From positions 1 to 49,814 of the forward strand of contig NZ_DASYHS010000261.1 of the NCBI RefSeq assembly GCF_035998295.1: a stretch of DNA of 49,814 nt, written 5' to 3'. The stretch comes from DASYHS01 sp035998295. Its GTDB lineage: Bacteria; Pseudomonadota; Alphaproteobacteria; Azospirillales; Azospirillaceae. Each line of letters starts with the position of its first letter. The first letter of the stretch is position 1. The notes below the pieces were generated by a model. It made no database searches. It was not told where the DNA came from and worked only from the letters and a program-made list of their open reading frames with translations. Both the position numbers and the translations under genes were made by a program. Positions 26,700 through 33,536 of the stretch are shown here, piece by piece.

Positions 26700-27272
26700 A
26701 TGAGACTTCCCTTTCGCCCTCCCATGGCGCTGTGCGCGACGCTGCTGACGGGGCTGGCCGGCTGCACGGGCGCCGGGCTGCCGGAGACGGCGCGCCTCGG
26801 CGGCACCCGCTCGCCCGTCCCGCCCCCTCCCGGCTATCACGTCTATTGCGACGAGTACGCCAGCCAGGACGAGGCCTGCCGCGCGATCCTGTCCGAGGAG
26901 GGCGCGCAGGAGCTGCAGCGGATCAACGCCGCAGTCAACGCCCGCATCCGCCCGGGCTCCGATACGGAGTTGTATGGTGCCGGCGACCGCTGGGTGATGC
27001 TGGACGGGGCCGGCCTCGGCGACTGCGACGACTACGCCGTGACCAAGCTGCACGAGCTGGTCCGCAGCGGCTGGCCGCGCGGCGCGCTGCGCCTCACGCT
27101 GGCGGAGATTCCCGGCGGCGGACCGCACTTGGTCCTGGTCGTCTCGACCGTCGCCGGGGACTACGTCCTCGACAACCGCTTCGACAGGGTCATGGCTGTC
27201 GGCGACCTCGATTATCGTTGGGTAAGCCAGGAAATGCCCGGACACCCGCACTGGGTCAGCCTGCTCGGGTAA
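26700..27272 (+). CDS. Transglutaminase-like cysteine peptidase (BTLCP), predicted lipoprotein
   Basis: A 190-aa protein starting MRLPFRPPMALCATLLTGLA with a lipobox-like LAGC, so probably an outer- or inner-membrane lipoprotein facing the periplasm. The body is a bacterial transglutaminase-like cysteine peptidase domain (DUF920/LapG-like): catalytic Cys in GLGDCDDYAVTK, His in GGGPHLVLVV and Asp in YVLDNRFD. LapG-type enzymes cleave surface adhesins. No LapA adhesin or LapD receptor gene is nearby, so the substrate is unknown. ATG 26700 is preferred over an in-frame GTG at 26670 because it leaves a clean signal peptide. Confidence 0.85.
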   Translation: MRLPFRPPMALCATLLTGLAGCTGAGLPETARLGGTRSPVPPPPGYHVYCDEYASQDEACRAILSEEGAQELQRINAAVNARIRPGSDTELYGAGDRWVMLDGAGLGDCDDYAVTKLHELVRSGWPRGALRLTLAEIPGGGPHLVLVVSTVAGDYVLDNRFDRVMAVGDLDYRWVSQEMPGHPHWVSLLG

Positions 27273-27375
27273 GGGCGACCGCCGCGAGGCCATCCGCTTG
27301 CTTGCCGGCGCGATGCGCTCTATTGCTGTCCCGATGCCCCACCCCCGCAGGGGCATGCGATGCAACGAGGGCTGC

Positions 27376-28134
27376 GTGCTCGGATTTCCCAAGTGGCGAC
27401 ATCAAAGGACGGCGCGACGCGCGCCGCGGGTCCCGGCGGACCTGCGCGTCTATGTCGTGGGCGACATCCACGGCCGCGCCGACCTCCTGGCGCGGCTCCA
27501 CGACCGGATCCTGGCGGACGCGGCGAAGGCAGCCGGGCGCAGGACCGCCGTCTATCTCGGCGACTACGTTGATCGCGGCCACGGCGCAAAGGCGGTTCTG
27601 GAGATCCTGTCGGGTCCTCCGCTGCCCGGCTTCGAGTCCGTGTTCCTGAAAGGCAATCACGAGGAGGCGATGCTCGACTTCCTCGACGGCAAGACGGACG
27701 GCGCGGACTGGCTGGGCCATGGCGGCCAGGCGACGCTGGCGAGCTACGGCGTGACGCTCGCGACAGGGGCGGGTCCGGCCGAGAAGCTCGCGGACGCCCG
27801 CGAGCGTCTGCGCTCCCGCCTGCCCCCGCATCACGAATCATTCCTGCGGCGGCTTCTCCCCCGTTTCGGGATCGGCGACTATCTCTGCGTCCACGCCGGG
27901 ATTCGCCCCGGGATCGCCCTCGACCGCCAGCAGGAGCGCGACCTGCTGTGGATCCGGCGGGAGTTCCTGGACTCGCCGGCCGACCACGGCGCCGTTGTGG
28001 TCCACGGCCATTCCGTCAGCCCTGAACCCGAGCTGCGCGGCAACCGCATCGGCATCGATACCGGCGCCTTTGCCACCGGGCGCCTGACCTGCCTCGTTCT
28101 CGAGGACGACACGCAGCGCTTGCTCCAGGCCTGA
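27376..28134 (+). CDS. PP2A-type serine/threonine metallophosphatase
   Basis: A 252-aa calcineurin-like phosphoesterase with all metal-site motifs: VVGDIHGRADLL (GDxHG), YLGDYVDRG (GDxxDR), LKGNHEEAML (GNHE), CVHAGIRPG and VVHGHS. These enzymes remove phosphate from proteins or small phosphoesters; a role in reversing kinase signalling in the EPS locus is only an inference. I chose GTG 27376 with GAGGG four bases upstream, which gives a start VLGFPKWRHQ resembling family N-termini. ATGs at 27313, 27334 and 27355 are in-frame alternatives. It follows the transglutaminase gene by about 100 bases and ends before a strong terminator. Confidence 0.85.
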   Translation: MLGFPKWRHQRTARRAPRVPADLRVYVVGDIHGRADLLARLHDRILADAAKAAGRRTAVYLGDYVDRGHGAKAVLEILSGPPLPGFESVFLKGNHEEAMLDFLDGKTDGADWLGHGGQATLASYGVTLATGAGPAEKLADARERLRSRLPPHHESFLRRLLPRFGIGDYLCVHAGIRPGIALDRQQERDLLWIRREFLDSPADHGAVVVHGHSVSPEPELRGNRIGIDTGAFATGRLTCLVLEDDTQRLLQA

Positions 28135-28161
28135 TCCGCCGGACGCCGGAAGGGAATGGGC

Positions 28162-28187
28162 GGCGGCACGGCCTGCCGCCGTTTGTT
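28162..28187 (+). terminator. Rho-independent terminator after the phosphatase gene
   Basis: Stem GGCGGCA (28162-28168) and TGCCGCC (28174-28180) with loop CGGCC, followed by GTTTGTT. It is 28 bases beyond the phosphatase stop. A second, longer inverted repeat CCGGTCTGGAG / CTCCAGACCGG (28191-28231) follows directly. Confidence 0.8.
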
Positions 28188-28584
28188 CCTCCGGTCTGGA
28201 GAGCCGGACAAGCCCCGGCCCTCCAGACCGGGAGACGAAAGCCATGCATCCGTCCACTCGACGCTCGGCCGCCGCCCTCGCGCTGGACCCTTCCAGCGTC
28301 CGGGCGCAGGGCTCCGAAGAGCGCATGGAAATCGACCTGATCTGATCGCCGGCCAGCTCCGACTCGGCGTGCCGGGAGACCGCAGCGGCCGGAATGAGCG
28401 GCGGCATCGGCCTCTCCGCGGGCCCGGGCAGCTCCGGCCTGGGCACGTTTCCCGGCGGAGTGGGCACGGCGGTCCCCGACCGGCCCACCGAGGCGGCGCC
28501 TGCGGCCCCCTCGCCGAGGAGAGCCGGGCTGCGGGCGAGTGACACGCCATCACCCAGGCACGTCGTCCACGCCCGGAAACGACG

Positions 28585-28605
28585 AGCCGGGGCACAGCCC
28601 CGGCT
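28585..28605 (-). terminator. Hairpin terminator of the alanine-rich protein gene
   Basis: Nine-bp stem AGCCGGGGC / GCCCCGGCT with a three-base loop (28594-28596), 42 bases after the minus-strand stop. The T-tract that follows is weak (CGTCGTTTCC), so termination may be partial. Confidence 0.5.
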
Positions 28606-28647
28606 CCCCGCCCGTACTCGCGCGGCCCCCGAGTAGAAATCCGCTCC

Positions 28648-29319
28648 TCAGCTCGGGCTGGCCTGGTTGCGGCTTTCCGGCGCCGTCTGGACCGGCGGTA
28701 TCATCTGGGGCGGCTGACGGGCGGGCTGCTGGGGGAGCTGCGCTACCTGCTGATTGATCTGCTGGGCCTGCTGAGCCACCGACTGGCTGGCCTGCGGAGC
28801 GGCCTGCTGGACCGTCGGGTTGCTGGTCACGGCCTGCGCCTGCTGCACAACCTGCTGGGCAGCCGCCGGCGCTGCCGCGATCACCGCCGGTGCCGAGACG
28901 ACCTGGGTCGCCTGCACTGCCACCTGCGCCGCCGCCGCCGGCGCCGCCGCGATCACCGCTGGCGCCGAAACGATCCGGGTCGCGTGGGCCGCGATGCTCG
29001 CCGCCGCCGCCGGATTGGTCGCGACGAGGGACCGTGCGGCGTTGGTCGTCGCGGCCGCAACGCTGGCAGCCGCAGCCGGATTCGTCGCCACGAGGGCGTC
29101 GGCCGCCTGGAGCGCCGCCTCGGCGATCTGCGCCGCCGCCGCCGGGTTGGCCGCGATTAGTGCCTCGATGGCACCGCCATTGCCGCTGGCGACCGCCGCT
29201 TCCAGGGCCTGAGAGACGCTGGGCGGCAACACCTGCTGCGCCTGGGCATGTACCGCCGGAAGGCTGAGAGCACCGACCACGGCCCCGAGGAGAAGGAAAT
29301 TGCGCAGGCTGGACTTCAT
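28648..29319 (-). CDS. Secreted alanine-rich tandem-repeat protein
   Basis: A 223-aa exported protein of unknown function. It has a signal peptide (MKSSLRNFLLLGAVVGALS, cleavage near HAQA). Residues about 35-155 form five tandem units of 22-24 residues, with cores ANPAAAAQIA, TNPAAAASVA, TNPAAAASIA, AAPAAAAQVA and AAPAAAQQVV. The C-terminal part is Gln/Pro-rich and ends NQASPS. No catalytic motif is visible. Such sequences could form extended helices or solenoids in the periplasm or at the surface. ATG 29319 or 29322 could be used; GAGGTGC precedes both. It stands alone, convergent with the phosphatase gene. Confidence 0.7.
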   Translation of the reverse strand: MKSSLRNFLLLGAVVGALSLPAVHAQAQQVLPPSVSQALEAAVASGNGGAIEALIAANPAAAAQIAEAALQAADALVATNPAAAASVAAATTNAARSLVATNPAAAASIAAHATRIVSAPAVIAAAPAAAAQVAVQATQVVSAPAVIAAAPAAAQQVVQQAQAVTSNPTVQQAAPQASQSVAQQAQQINQQVAQLPQQPARQPPQMIPPVQTAPESRNQASPS

Positions 29320-29817
29320 CATGCACCTCGCTGGCATCGCACCCAACGGGGCTGCATTCCCGCACACCCACCCCGATCGGATTCCGTGTCGAAGCTATAC
29401 GCCGCCTCCCGAACTAAGTCAACCGATAGAGGTATTTTGCCGCCGAACCCCCTCTTTCGAAACTTCCAGACGGAAGCCCGCCACGTGCGGCGACGGCCAA
29501 TCGCCGTAGGGCATCCGGCACGCGCCCCTATTCCGCTCCCCGTTGTCAAGCGCACGGCTGCGCCCGCTCGGCCGGCAGTGTGCGCATCCGGCCGCGGAAG
29601 CCGTCGGCCCGGGATGCAGGAGCTGAGCGGAACGGCAGAGCCTGAACCGCCCGCCACTTCACGGATCTGCAACCCTCAGTTCTTGTGGCATCACCACTGG
29701 TTCACTTGTGACGGAATCGCAAGACAACAGGGAAAGTCGACCAATGCAGGGCGAACTGGAGTTGGAGTTGACCCGCCTCGATGAACACCCTGAAGCTTGC
29801 TTTGGAGGTGCAGATCG
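29320..29817. other. Upstream region of the repeat protein and left end of an IS3 remnant
   Basis: No gene is supported. The first 150 bases are the leader of the minus-strand repeat-protein gene. From about 29782 the sequence TGAACACCCTGAAGC probably marks the left terminus of the IS3-family remnant, with GGAGG just before its orfA. Target duplications could not be confirmed. Confidence 0.45.
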
Positions 29818-30132
29818 ATGCCCAAGACACGCCCGCCCTATCCACCGGAATTCCGGCGCCAGATGGTCGAGCTGGTTCGCGCCGGACGGAATCCTGCGGA
29901 TCTCGCCCGAGAGTTCGATGCGTCGTCGCAGACGATCCGGAACTGGGTCGCCCAGGCCGGTCTTAATGACGGCCACCGCAGCGACGGCCTGGCGACGGCC
30001 GAGCGCGACGAGTTGAACCGCCTGCGCCGGAAGAACCGGCAACTGCGCCAGGAGCGCGACATTCTGGCAAAGGCCACGGCCTGGTTCGCACGGGAGACCG
30101 GCACGATCCCGTCCGGGTCTTCCGGTTCATGA
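29818..30132 (+). CDS. IS3-family transposase OrfA
   Basis: A 104-aa protein beginning MPKTRPPYPPEFRRQMVELV, with a helix-turn-helix (NPADLAREFDASSQTIRNWV, about 22-42) and a leucine-zipper-like C-terminal part (ELNRLRRKNRQLRQERDILAKATAWF). This is a typical IS3 OrfA, which binds the element ends and provides the front of the OrfAB fusion. GGAGG stands nine bases before the ATG. The frame looks complete but the partner orfB is broken, so the element should not move by itself. Confidence 0.88.
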   Translation: MPKTRPPYPPEFRRQMVELVRAGRNPADLAREFDASSQTIRNWVAQAGLNDGHRSDGLATAERDELNRLRRKNRQLRQERDILAKATAWFARETGTIPSGSSGS

Positions 30133-30521
30133 GCGCGAACTAGGCCAGCTTTCCCGTCCGCACCATGGCCCGGGTGCTCGGCGTCTCGACGGCCGGCTAC
30201 TATGCTTGGCGGCAACGCCAGCCGTCCCGCCATGCCCGGATCGATGCCGACCTGCTGCATCGCATCCGCACGGCGCATCTCGCCTCCCAGGGCACCTATG
30301 GCGCCCCGCGCATCCATGCTGAGCTGCGGGACCAGTGTATCCGGGTCGGGCGCAAGCGCGTGGCCCGGCTGATGCGCACGGCGGGCTTGGCCGGCGTCAC
30401 GCGGCGCCGCGGCATCCGCACCACGACCCGGGATTCCGGGACCAGGCCCTCGCTCGACCTGGTCGACCGGAACTTCCGGGCCGAGGCGGCGAACCGGCTC
30501 TGGGTGGCCGACATCACCTAG
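30128..30521 (+). pseudogene. IS3-family transposase OrfB, broken and truncated
   Basis: The frame reads MSAN, stop, ASFPVRTMARVLGVSTAGYY, then GTYGAPRIHAELR, RVARLMRTAGLAGV and ANRLWVADIT, the N-terminal half of an IS3 OrfB. TAG at 30142-30144 breaks it after four codons. A second TAG follows VADIT, where intact proteins continue with TYIPT. Homology then ends, so the DDE catalytic core (rve domain) is lost. It is the partner of the orfA just upstream. Confidence 0.85.
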
Positions 30522-30596
30522 ATTCTGTCGGCGAATTGCTCCATGCCTGAGAACGGTTCATCCTCCTGATCCGTGATTGAGCAGGAAGGGTCAGTC

Positions 30597-30800
30597 ATGA
30601 GCCTTCATCTACAGTCGATCGGCGAAATCCCTGCCGAGACCGCCCGCATTGCTCGCGCCGTCTTTCCCAAGGGCACTGTCACCATGCGGCTGCGCGACGA
30701 GTTCAGCGCCTTGTACCAGGACGAGGACTTCCGGGCCTTCTATGCCGTTCACGGCCAACCGGGTCTGGCACCCTGGCGCTTGGCGCTGGTCACGGTCTGA
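30597..30800 (+). pseudogene. IS1182/IS5-like transposase, N-terminal fragment
   Basis: MSLHLQSIGEIPAETARIAR followed by FPKGTVTMRLRDEF and GQPGLAPWRLALVTV is the start of transposases with a DUF772 N-terminal domain (IS1182-like). Only 67 codons remain. The stop codon at 30798-30800 is TGA supplied by the terminus of the next IS3 element, so this transposase was cut by that insertion or by a later deletion. Confidence 0.8.
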
Positions 30801-30850
30801 ACCGCCCCGGGTTTCCCGGAGGCCCCATTTCCTGAGAGGATGGGGTCATC

Positions 30851-31180
30851 ATGAGGAAGCAGACATCACCCAGATACGCCCCTGAAGTCCGCGAGCGCGC
30901 GGTGCGGATGGTGTTTGACCACACCGGAGAGCACGCCTCGCAGTGGGCGGCGATCAGCTCGATCGCGGCGAAGATCGGCTGCACGGCGGAGACGCTGCGG
31001 GGTTGGGTCCGCCAAGCCGAACGCGATCAGGGCAAGCGGCCGGGGTCGACGACGGACGAGCGGGAGCGGATCAAGGCTCTGGAGCGGGAGAACCGGGAGC
31101 TGCGCCAGGCCAACGAGATCCTGCGCAAGGCCTCGGCTTATTTCGCTCAGGCGGAGCTCGACCGCCCGTTCAGGAAATGA
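30851..31180 (+). CDS. IS3-family transposase OrfA
   Basis: A 109-aa protein: MRKQTSPRYAPEVRERAVRM start, HTH around ISSIAAKIGCTAETLRGWVR, and a leucine-zipper segment IKALERENRELRQANEILRK with ASAYFAQAELDRP, the OrfA/OrfB slippage region of IS3 elements. It is unlike the other OrfA at 29818 and thus a different IS3 subgroup. Its stop overlaps the orfB start (ATGA). Confidence 0.9.
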   Translation: MRKQTSPRYAPEVRERAVRMVFDHTGEHASQWAAISSIAAKIGCTAETLRGWVRQAERDQGKRPGSTTDERERIKALERENRELRQANEILRKASAYFAQAELDRPFRK

Positions 31181-31350
31181 TCGCCTTCATCGACGCGCAT
31201 CGCGCCGTCCACGGGGTCGAGCCGATCTGCAAGGTGCTGCCGATCGCCCCGTCGACCTACCACGCCCATGTCGCCCGCCGTGCCGATCCGTCCAAGGCGC
31301 CGGCCCGCTCGCAAAACGACGCTGGGCTGAGCGAGGCTGTCCGGCGGGTC
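31177..31350 (+). pseudogene. IS3-family transposase OrfB, N-terminal fragment
   Basis: MIAFIDAHRAVHGVEPICKV then IAPSTYHAHVARRADPSKAP and SEAVRRVW, the beginning of an IS3 OrfB. It ends after about 58 codons where the sequence becomes the reverse complement of an IS256-family transposase start. The catalytic domain is absent. Confidence 0.85.
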
Positions 31351-31463
31351 TGGACCTCCAACTCCATCAGCCGCTGGGCGGCGAAGCCGATCATCTCGCG
31401 CAACACATCGGCATCCGTGCCCTTTTCCAGCATGCTGCGCAGTGCCATCATTTCGTCGGTCAT
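31351..31463 (-). pseudogene. IS256-family transposase, N-terminal fragment
   Basis: On the minus strand ATG 31463 opens MTDEMMALRSMLEKGTDADV, then LREMIGFAAQRLMELEVQ, the usual start of IS256-family (mutator-type) transposases. After about 38 codons it runs into the IS3 orfB sequence, so the rest is lost. Confidence 0.75.
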
Positions 31464-31989
31464 CGTGGTCACCCTCGGTAGGGGTTTGTGTTGTGGTGAC
31501 CAGACTTTACCGAAGAACCACGATGATCGCGCCGCATGGCGGCGGGCCGGCTCGGGCAAATGTCGCGCCCGCCTCGCCGTTCCAGGCGAGCCTGCCCGCC
31601 GCTTCGACGGTCGCGGCGCTTCTCGACGGATTTCAGGCCTATATCATCTCGTCGACGCGCCCACCCGAGGCCGAAGGTCGCCCGATAAAGGCCCTGTCGC
31701 CGCGGAGAGGACGCCGATCTGGCCGGGGCGACGTCCCGAACGGGGATGCACCAAAGATCGAAATGTCCTTGGGAGCGCCTCGCGCTCTTCCTGGGCAGGA
31801 TGGTCTCGCGGACCTTCAGGCGCCAAGCCTCTCCCGTGCTCGCGTCCGTCATCTTCAGGCGTTCGTCGAACCCGCCTCGACGGCCGACAGGGCGTCCCCG
31901 TCCACGCCGCGCGCGGTCGGCCGCTGTCGGCATGCGGTCCGAACGTCGCCCGACCGCGCGCGGCCAACACCCACCGAAGGAGGCCAACG
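31464..31989. other. Degenerate region with no supported gene
   Basis: About 525 bases. The first 50 are the leader of the IS256-like fragment. The rest has open frames on both strands without family motifs and looks like mosaic mobile-element debris. An AAGGAGG at about 31976-31982 is the ribosome site of the next gene. Confidence 0.4.
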
Positions 31990-32319
31990 TTGAACGACCA
32001 CCCACGCCATGCGCCGCCGGCGCGCGCGGCGCCCCCGAACCCGGGCCACGTCGTATGGCTGGTCAGCGGGGTGATCCTGCTGGCCGATCGCAATCTCGCC
32101 GCGGCGCTCCACAAGCTCGCCAACCAAGTCCATGCCTGCGCCGTCGGGCTCCACGTCGGTCACGTCTCTGGCATGATCCTCCACGGCGCGCTGCGGGTGT
32201 CCTGGAGCATCGCCGTGCCCGATCCTGCCGCCGTCGCCCGCCTGGTCGACCGGCCCGACCCCGAAACGGTCTACCGCCTGCTGACCCTGACCGCGACCCG
32301 GTATCCCGGCGGTCCTTGA
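31990..32319 (+). CDS. Hypothetical 109-aa protein
   Basis: An unrecognised protein starting with TTG at 31990, only six bases after a strong AAGGAGG site, which decides the start. The sequence has a hydrophobic stretch (HVVWLVSGVILLA, about 19-31), a Leu/Ala-rich segment with HKLANQVHACAVGLHVGHVS, and an acidic-proline part. Codon use resembles the neighbouring chromosome. It lies 80 bases before another small gene in the same direction. Function unknown; a plasmid or phage accessory gene is possible. Confidence 0.5.
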   Translation: MNDHPRHAPPARAAPPNPGHVVWLVSGVILLADRNLAAALHKLANQVHACAVGLHVGHVSGMILHGALRVSWSIAVPDPAAVARLVDRPDPETVYRLLTLTATRYPGGP

Positions 32320-32399
32320 TGCGCCGTCGTGGGGCCGGCGCGGCGAGACGAACCTCCATATTCCCTCGCTTCCCGATCAACCCGACAAGGAGAACCACC

Positions 32400-32573
32400 A
32401 TGACCACACGCGACGCGGGCATCTGCGCCGCCGCGCTCCTCCTCGCCACGGCGGTTGCCTGTGTGCTGCTGCGACTTGCGTCTCGACCGTCGAAGGCTCC
32501 CGATGCGGCCGACCCCGAAGGGCAATCGAACGTGGCCGTTTCCGTCGCCGCAACCACGCCTTGGCCGAGTTAA
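32400..32573 (+). CDS. Small single-pass membrane protein
   Basis: A 57-aa protein starting MTTRDAGICAAALLLATAVA, with one membrane helix at about 7-26 and a short polar tail. An AAGGAGA ribosome site precedes the ATG by six bases. No family is recognised. It may be co-transcribed with the 109-aa gene upstream. Confidence 0.5.
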   Translation: MTTRDAGICAAALLLATAVACVLLRLASRPSKAPDAADPEGQSNVAVSVAATTPWPS

Positions 32574-32776
32574 GTATCGGAATCCAGAACATCGGACTTT
32601 CATGGACCTGTCGTCGGCATTCCTCAGGGAGATCTGAACTCCCGAAGGGGTGCCGGCCTGGGTATATGGTAATATTATTGATAAGGCCCATCAATGACTA
32701 TGATAACTGTAGAGTTTTTGCGCTAGTTGTTTAGTTTTCTATCGGTCAAGCAAATTAATATGAGAGAGGAAAACTG

Positions 32777-32806
32777 ATGAGTACTGAAAATGAAGCCTCA
32801 TTGTGA
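32777..32806 (+). CDS. Possible nine-codon leader peptide before the Rep gene
   Basis: ATG at 32777, placed a few bases after AGAGGAAAA, opens a frame MSTENEASL ending at TGA 32804-32806. It overlaps the start of the downstream Rep-like gene (ATG 32790) in another frame. The good ribosome site belongs to this mini-frame, not to the Rep ATG, so Rep translation may be coupled or damped. It may also reflect an early frameshift in rep. Confidence 0.3.
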   Translation: MSTENEASL

Positions 32807-33371
32807 CGGAATTGAGTGGGTTTGCCGGTCGATCAGGGAGCGCCTGGACGGGATGCTGGAACGTCACAACAAAGTCCTCGTCATCAGGTTCGACGTCCGA
32901 TTCCCGAGCGGTTATGCGCACGACGGCAAGAACGCTGAGCTGTCCATCTTCATCAGGCGTCTGGGAGAAATCCTGCTCTACTGGGGCATTGACTCCCAGT
33001 ACGTCTGGGTGCGCGAGCAGGTGAGCAGCGGCGTGCCGCACTATCACTTCGTCCTCATGGTCGATGGCTCGAAGGTCCAGAACCCGCGTGGCATACTCAA
33101 CGATGCCGAGAGGATCTGGTCGGCGCTGACTGGTGTCGCGCCGGGCGGCCTGATCGACCATTGCCGCCACGTTTACTCCGGTACCCAGACCCCGGGGCAC
33201 GTGATGGTCCGTCGCCCGCCGAAAGCAACGACGGGGGACCCGGAAGCCCACTGGCGCGAGTACGAGAGAAGCCGCTCGGACGCCTTGGCGCTCGGCTCCT
33301 ATCTGGCCAAGCCGCAGGGCAAGGGCATGGCGCCGCCCAGGGTGCGGGAGTTCGGCGCGTCCCTGTTGTAG
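32790..33371 (+). CDS. HUH-type replication protein (YagK/YfjJ, inovirus Gp2-like)
   Basis: A 193-aa protein resembling the YagK/YfjJ/inovirus Gp2 family: VLVIRFDVRFP with RFD near residues 33-35, YVWVREQ, then a PHYHFVLMVDG segment whose HYH is the histidine-hydrophobic-histidine metal site of rolling-circle initiators, and a downstream Tyr-containing tail (SYLAKPQGKG). This suggests single-strand nicking at an element origin. It lies just after an AT-rich stretch (32650-32790), which might hold the origin, and faces a minus-strand ATPase gene. No capsid or coat genes are seen. Confidence 0.7.
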   Translation: MKPHCDGIEWVCRSIRERLDGMLERHNKVLVIRFDVRFPSGYAHDGKNAELSIFIRRLGEILLYWGIDSQYVWVREQVSSGVPHYHFVLMVDGSKVQNPRGILNDAERIWSALTGVAPGGLIDHCRHVYSGTQTPGHVMVRRPPKATTGDPEAHWREYERSRSDALALGSYLAKPQGKGMAPPRVREFGASLL

Positions 33372-33477
33372 CCCCACGGAGAGCCCCGGAGGGGCGAAAT
33401 TCCCGGTAGGTCGAATCGAGCGAACCCGCGAACGGCCACGAAGAAGGTGTGGAGCATCAAGGGGTTGAAGGGAAGAA

Positions 33478-33513
33478 AGCCATTCGGGCAACCCTCTCGG
33501 GACCCGAATGGCT
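33478..33513 (-). terminator. Perfect 11-bp hairpin after the ATPase gene
   Basis: Arms AGCCATTCGGG (33478-33488) and CCCGAATGGCT (33503-33513) with a 14-base loop. On the minus strand it follows the ATPase stop by 23 bases and is followed by TTCTTCCC. It lies between convergent genes. Confidence 0.6.
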
Positions 33514-33536
33514 CCACCTCGGCCGAACGCCCGCGG

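Larger units (their letters stand above)
28135..28647. other. Intergenic region between two convergent genes
   Basis: About 510 bases with no supported gene. It contains the plus-strand terminator at 28162-28187, an 11-bp perfect inverted repeat with 19-base loop at 28191-28231, and a hairpin at 28585-28605 for the minus-strand gene. The open frames between these have no recognisable protein pattern. Confidence 0.5.
30798..31350 (+). mobile_element. IS3-family element, left part
   Basis: The left end reads TGAACCGCCCCGGGTTTCCC, a typical IS3-family terminus, directly at the break in the IS1182-like gene. It carries a complete orfA and the beginning of orfB, then is cut at about 31350 by an IS256-family fragment in opposite orientation. 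The right end is missing. Confidence 0.8.

Noticed and set aside
28820..29267. Could the alanine-rich repeats be a CRISPR or DNA minisatellite?
   Set aside because: The DNA repeats are imperfect and follow codons. The repetition is at the protein level, with no uniform repeat/spacer structure.
28550..29371. Gly-rich minus-strand frame overlapping the alanine-rich protein
   Set aside because: A frame-shifted reading of the GC-rich repeats; the other frame has a signal peptide and a ribosome site.
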